Assembly: GCA_018713335.1 (NCBI GenBank)
Contig: DVOW01000050.1
Span: 62,001 to 126,000 of the forward strand
DNA: 64,000 nucleotides
Source: Candidatus Merdivicinus intestinigallinarum
GTDB taxonomy: Bacteria > Bacillota > Clostridia > Oscillospirales > Ruminococcaceae
Reading direction: 5' to 3'
Below, in pieces: positions 59,267-64,000 of the stretch. Every line of letters starts with the position of its first letter. The stretch's first letter is position 1. The position numbers and the translations under genes are program-made. The notes under the pieces were generated by a model. The model saw nothing but the letters and a program-made list of their open reading frames with translations, did not search any database and was not told where the DNA came from.

Positions 59267-59491
59267 TTTTTAGAAAAAGGTAATGGAATGCACTCCTTAT
59301 TTTATATCAAATTGATACGATTTTCTTTTACTATAATCCTGCGGAAGGGAAAAGTCAAGGCTTTTTCCCAAAGATTTTGTCGATTGCCTTGCGGACGCCG
59401 GAAAATTGTGCTACACTATTTTTATAAGAATATCAGAGGAACGGAGGAATCCCAGAAACCCCGGGCAAGCGGGTTTTGGGAAACATTTGCC

Positions 59492-60088
59492 ATGCCATTT
59501 TTTACGAAAACCCCCGGCGGCATCACCCATCTGGTGGTGGGGCTGGGAAATCCGGACAAAAAATACCTGCGGACCCGGCACAACGCCGGATTCATCGCCG
59601 TGGACGAAATCGCAGCATCCTTGGGCGTGACGGTGGACAAGAAGAAATTCGACGCTTTGGTGGCGGACGTGTCCCTGGGAGGGGAACGGGTGCTTTTGAT
59701 GAAGCCCCAGACCTACATGAACCTTTCCGGCGTGGCGGTGGAAAAGGCCGCGTCCTTCTATAAGATCCCCCCGGAGAACGTCATCGTCCTCTTTGACGAC
59801 ATCTCCCTGGACGTTGGGCGGGTGCGCATCCGCCGCAAGGGCAGCCACGGGGGGCACAACGGCATCCGCAGCATTGTGGACTATTTGCAGTCGGAGAATT
59901 TCCCCCGGGTGAAAATCGGGGTGGGAGAGCGCCCCAACCCTAACTACGACCTGGCCGATTGGGTGCTGTCCGTCTTTACGGAGGAGGAAATGAAGGGCAT
60001 CCGGGAGGTTTCCTCCCACTGCCGGGAGATCGCGGAGCTGATCCTCCAGGGGAAAATCGACCAGGCCATGAACCGCTACAATTCTTAA
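59492..60088 (+). CDS. pth: peptidyl-tRNA hydrolase
   Basis: HLVVGLGNPDKKYLRTRHNAGFIAVDEIA; LLMKPQTYMNLSGVAV; GSHGGHNGIRSI. Confidence 0.95.
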   Translation: MPFFTKTPGGITHLVVGLGNPDKKYLRTRHNAGFIAVDEIAASLGVTVDKKKFDALVADVSLGGERVLLMKPQTYMNLSGVAVEKAASFYKIPPENVIVLFDDISLDVGRVRIRRKGSHGGHNGIRSIVDYLQSENFPRVKIGVGERPNPNYDLADWVLSVFTEEEMKGIREVSSHCREIAELILQGKIDQAMNRYNS

Positions 60089-60101
60089 GGGGGTTGTTTC
60101 T

Positions 60102-63100
60102 TTGAAAATGTACGCCACGGTGGCAAGGAGGCTCACCCAGTTCGCCCAGCTTATAGAGGACCTGAAAACCGGCCGCACTCCGGCGCTGTGCGTGGGGCTT
60201 TCGGCCATCCACAAGGCCCATTTCATTGCGGCCGCGGCGGAGGAGCTGGGGAGGCCCATTCTGGTGGTGACCCAGGACGAGGTGGCGGCGGCCAGGCTTG
60301 CCGCAGACATCAACGCCATGCTGGAGGAGGAAGCCGCCGTTTTGTTCCCCTACCGGGAATTTGTTTACCGGCAGATGGAGGGGGTTTCCACCGAATACGA
60401 GCAGGTGCGGCTGGGGGTATTGTCCCGGATCGCTGCGGGGGAAGTGAAGATCGTCACCGCTTCCATCCACGGGGTCATGAGCCGGACCATCCCCAAAAAG
60501 GTTTTGCTGGAAAACACCTTCACCATCAGCCCGGAACAGTCCATCCCTTTGGAGGAACTGGTTTCCCGGCTCTCAAAGTCCGGGTATATCCGCCGGGACC
60601 AGGTGGACGGGGTGAGCCAGTTTTCCGTCCGGGGCGGCATTTTGGATGTGTTCCCGCCCAAAGAGGCGAACCCGGTGCGCATCGAGTACTGGGGCGACGA
60701 CATCGACACCATGTCCTATTTCGAGCTGGATTCTCAGCGGCGCACCGACCCGGTGGACAGCCTTTCCATTTCCCCGGCCAACGAGGTGGTGTTTGGAGAA
60801 GGGGAGCTTTTCACAAAGCTCACGGATTTTTGTGGAAAACTCGGGGACAAAAAAGTCTTTGAGGCGGCCAAGGCGGTGTTGCAGAAGGACATCGAACGGT
60901 TAGATTCCGGCATGGAGCTGGATTCCCAGGATAAATATTTCCCATTAGCTTACGACACCTTCGACACGGTGGCGGATTACTTTGAGGACGCGCCGGTGTT
61001 TTTGAGCGAACGGTCGGAGATGCGGGAAAACGCCCGGGGGCTTTTCTGGCAGTACAGCGAGGACATGAAAATCCTGCTGGATGAGGGGCAGCTCTGCAAG
61101 GGACTGGACAGCTACCTCTTAAGCCCGGAACAGGCGGAGGCCCGGCTCATGAAGCACCGGGTGGCCATGCTGGACACCTTTGCCCGGGCGGGTTCCGGGG
61201 ATGGGCTCAAGGACTTAATGAACATCAGCCCCTTGCAGTCATCCGGCTGGAACGGAGATTTGAAGCTCCTGCACAGCGACTTGATGCCCCTGCTGGAAGA
61301 GGGCTACTGCTGCGCCGTGTTGGCGGGGACGCCCAAGGCTGCGGCCAATCTGGCCTCCGACCTGTCCAAAATGGGATTGCCGGCCTCTTACGTCAAGGAT
61401 CTGAAAGCTATCCAGTACCGGAAGGTGCTGGTGCTGGCCGGGACCTTGTCGGCGGGGTTCGAGTACCCTCAGATCAAATTTTCCCTGACCACCACCGGCA
61501 AGGCCGTCACTGTTGCCGCCGCCCCGCCTAAAAAGCGCAAGGGGGAGGAGATCAAGTCCCTTTCCGACTTGACGGTTGGGGATTACGTGGTGCATGTGTC
61601 CCACGGCATCGGGATTTTTGACGGCATCCACAAGCTGGATTTGCACGGCATTGTCAAAGACTACATTAAAATCAAATACGCCGGGGCGGACACCCTGTAT
61701 GTGCCGGTTACCCAGCTGGACTTGGTCAGCAAGTACATCGGTCCCCGGGAGGATTCCAAGATCAAACTGAACCGGCTGAACTCCGGGGAGTGGCAGAAAA
61801 CCAGGGCTCGGGTCAAAAAAGCCGTGGACGAAATGGCCGACGAGCTCATTGCTCTGTACGCCCAGCGGATGAAGGTGAAAGGCTACGCCTTTTCCCCGGA
61901 CACCGATTACCAGCGGGATTTTGAGGCCCATTTCGATTATCAGGAAACCGACGACCAGCTGCGGTGCATCGCCGAGATCAAGGCGGACATGGAGAAGGAG
62001 ACCCCCATGGAACGGCTGCTGTGCGGGGACGTGGGCTTCGGCAAAACCGAGGTGGCCCTCCGGGCGGCTTTTAAGTGCGTCATGGACGGCAAGCAGTGCG
62101 CCATCCTCTGCCCCACCACCATCCTGGCCTGGCAGCATTACCAGACCCTGATCCACCGCATGGGCAATTTCCCGGTGGAAATCGAGCTGCTTTCCCGGTT
62201 CCGTTCCCCCAAGGAGCAGAAGGCCGTGGTGAAGAAGCTGGAAACCGGCCGGGCGGACATTGTGGTGGGGACCCACCGGCTGGTGTCCAAGGACGTAAAG
62301 TTCAAGGACCTGGGCCTGGCCATCATCGACGAGGAACAGCGGTTCGGGGTGGCCCACAAGGAACGGTTCAAGCAGATGCTGGCCGGGGTGGATATGCTGA
62401 CCCTGTCGGCGACCCCTATCCCCCGGACCTTAAATATGGCCATGTCCGGCATCCGGGACATGAGCGTCATCGAGGAGCCGCCCCAGAACCGCCACCCCAT
62501 TCAGACCTATGTGCTGGAATACGACGAGGGGGTCATTATGGAGGCCCTGCGCCGGGAACTGCACCGCAGCGGCCAGGCGTATTACATTTACAACAATATT
62601 GAAAATATCCACAGCCGGGCGGCACAGATCAAGGCGGCCATTCCGGAAGCCCGCATCGGGGTGGCCCACGGGAGGATGGCCGAGGAGGAGCTCTCCAAAA
62701 TCTGGAAGCAGATGATCGACCAGGAGCTGGACATATTGGTCTGCACCACCCTCATTGAAACGGGCGTGGACGTTCCCAACAGCAACACCCTGGTGATCGA
62801 AAACGCCGACCGGCTGGGGCTTTCCCAGCTGTACCAGCTCCGGGGTCGGGTCGGGCGGTCTAACCGCCGGGCCTTCGCTTACTTTACCTTCCAGAGAGGG
62901 AAAGTGCTGTCCGAGGTGGCCACTAAGCGGTTAAACGCCATCCGGGAGTTTACGAAATTCGGTTCCGGGTTCCGGATCGCCCTGCGGGATTTGGAGATCC
63001 GGGGGGCCGGGAACATCCTGGGCACCCGCCAGCACGGGCACATGGAGGCGGTGGGGTACGACATGTACCTGCGGCTCCTTTCCCAGGCGGTGGCCGAAAA

Positions 63101-63590
63101 GCAGGGGAAAGCCCCCGAAACCCAGGCGTCCGCCGAATGCCTGGTGGATATCCAGCTGGAGGCCCACATCCCCGAAACCTACATTGACAACCTGGCCCAG
63201 CGGATCGACGTGTACCGGAAGATCGCTTCTATTAAAGATGAAGCGGACAGCATGGACATCCTTGACGAGCTCATCGACCGGTTCGGCGAGCCGCCCCAGG
63301 CGGTGAAAGGCTTGGTGGATGTGGCCCTGCTGCGGAACACGGCGGCCCGGTTCGGGTTCAAGGAAATTACCCAGAAGGCGGACGCTTTGCAGATGATCCC
63401 GGAAAAGCTGGACATCAATCTGGCGGGGGCGCTGTCCGCCCGGATGAAGGGGCGGGTGACGGTCAACGCCGGAGCGCAGCCTTTTGTTTCGGTGAAGCTC
63501 AAAGGCCAAAGCTCCTTGGACACCCTGCGGGAGGTCATGGGCCAGCTGCAGGCCATTGAAAAGGACTGGAAGCAGGCCGCCGGGAAATGA
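60102..63590 (+). CDS. mfd: transcription-repair coupling factor
   Basis: DQVDGVSQFSVRGGILDVFPP, LLCGDVGFGKTEVALRAAF, DEEQRFGVAHKERFK, LRGRVGRSNRRAFAYF; 1162 aa. Confidence 0.97.
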   Translation: MKMYATVARRLTQFAQLIEDLKTGRTPALCVGLSAIHKAHFIAAAAEELGRPILVVTQDEVAAARLAADINAMLEEEAAVLFPYREFVYRQMEGVSTEYEQVRLGVLSRIAAGEVKIVTASIHGVMSRTIPKKVLLENTFTISPEQSIPLEELVSRLSKSGYIRRDQVDGVSQFSVRGGILDVFPPKEANPVRIEYWGDDIDTMSYFELDSQRRTDPVDSLSISPANEVVFGEGELFTKLTDFCGKLGDKKVFEAAKAVLQKDIERLDSGMELDSQDKYFPLAYDTFDTVADYFEDAPVFLSERSEMRENARGLFWQYSEDMKILLDEGQLCKGLDSYLLSPEQAEARLMKHRVAMLDTFARAGSGDGLKDLMNISPLQSSGWNGDLKLLHSDLMPLLEEGYCCAVLAGTPKAAANLASDLSKMGLPASYVKDLKAIQYRKVLVLAGTLSAGFEYPQIKFSLTTTGKAVTVAAAPPKKRKGEEIKSLSDLTVGDYVVHVSHGIGIFDGIHKLDLHGIVKDYIKIKYAGADTLYVPVTQLDLVSKYIGPREDSKIKLNRLNSGEWQKTRARVKKAVDEMADELIALYAQRMKVKGYAFSPDTDYQRDFEAHFDYQETDDQLRCIAEIKADMEKETPMERLLCGDVGFGKTEVALRAAFKCVMDGKQCAILCPTTILAWQHYQTLIHRMGNFPVEIELLSRFRSPKEQKAVVKKLETGRADIVVGTHRLVSKDVKFKDLGLAIIDEEQRFGVAHKERFKQMLAGVDMLTLSATPIPRTLNMAMSGIRDMSVIEEPPQNRHPIQTYVLEYDEGVIMEALRRELHRSGQAYYIYNNIENIHSRAAQIKAAIPEARIGVAHGRMAEEELSKIWKQMIDQELDILVCTTLIETGVDVPNSNTLVIENADRLGLSQLYQLRGRVGRSNRRAFAYFTFQRGKVLSEVATKRLNAIREFTKFGSGFRIALRDLEIRGAGNILGTRQHGHMEAVGYDMYLRLLSQAVAEKQGKAPETQASAECLVDIQLEAHIPETYIDNLAQRIDVYRKIASIKDEADSMDILDELIDRFGEPPQAVKGLVDVALLRNTAARFGFKEITQKADALQMIPEKLDINLAGALSARMKGRVTVNAGAQPFVSVKLKGQSSLDTLREVMGQLQAIEKDWKQAAGK

Positions 63591-63927
63591 GCCATCCGGA
63601 ACGGAAACAGAACCGGTTAATGGGGTACGATTATAGTCAAAACGGGGCGTATTTCATCACGGTATGCGTTCAGAACCGGGCGGAAATATTAGAAAAAATT
63701 GTGGGGGACGGCGTTGTTCCCGCGTTGATATCCACGTTAAAAAGAATGATTCATAGGAAAATTGGATTCCCCATATTCCAGCGGTCCTATCACGACCACA
63801 TTATCCCCAATGAACGGGAATATGAGAAATTCTGGAATTGCATTGACGAGACCCGTTATGCTGGGAGAAAGATTGTTTTTATCCGGGTAACGGGAAAACA
63901 TCTGTAACGAGTGAAAGAGAATACTAG
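63587..63927 (+). pseudogene. REP-associated tyrosine (Y1/RAYT) transposase remnant
   Basis: RKQNRLMGYDYSQNGAYFITVCVQNR...FQRSYHDHIIPNEREYEKFWN; HUH region missing; frame +2 continues PLCWEKDCFYPGNGKTSVTSEREY*. Confidence 0.85.
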
Positions 63928-64000
63928 AAAATAAAACTTTCAAAAGAAGTGGGACCCTTTCTACAGCGGCGCAGCTTGTCGCGTCGCTCCAGCGGTACCG

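Noticed and set aside
61239-62357. 372-aa minus-strand ORF inside mfd
   Set aside because: Shadow ORF within the well-supported mfd gene.

Overview
This 64 kb window is GC-rich chromosomal DNA, probably from a Clostridia/Oscillospiraceae-type Firmicute; that placement is inferred from gene order and gene content only. From left to right it contains: an aromatic amino-acid operon (aroB end, aroA, aroC, a GNAT gene, pheA, aroK, aroE); a sugar isomerase gene lying between BIME-like palindromic repeats; rlmA and a degenerate phosphohexomutase-like gene; rnj-gdpP-rplI-dnaB-tilS-hpt-ftsH; an M14 peptidase; a VanZ-GtrA fusion; the S10-spc-alpha ribosomal protein superoperon (rpsJ to rplQ); pgi, cimA and HAD genes; and tadA. 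These are followed by a minus-strand operon encoding a Fec-type ABC transporter, a three-subunit molybdenum hydroxylase and a MocA-like protein. The right end has a purine riboswitch with an NCS2 permease, xpt, a tandem glycine riboswitch with an AgcS symporter, a subtilase-like lipoprotein, pth, mfd and a decayed RAYT (Y1) transposase. Best leads for a second look: (1) a dispersed palindromic-repeat family (CCCCTACA - 27 nt - TGTAGGGG with compensating stems) together with a RAYT remnant; (2) an array of six perfect hairpins in about 200 nt at 44117-44314; (3) a phosphohexomutase homolog that has lost its catalytic motifs; (4) RlmA with an in-frame loss of a conserved motif; (5) an intrinsic attenuator in the long S10-operon leader; (6) a VanZ-GtrA fusion with an internal Shine-Dalgarno/start; (7) a Fec-type transporter linked to molybdenum hydroxylase genes. 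No CRISPR array, rRNA or tRNA gene was recognised. All calls come from reading the sequence; no database search was run.
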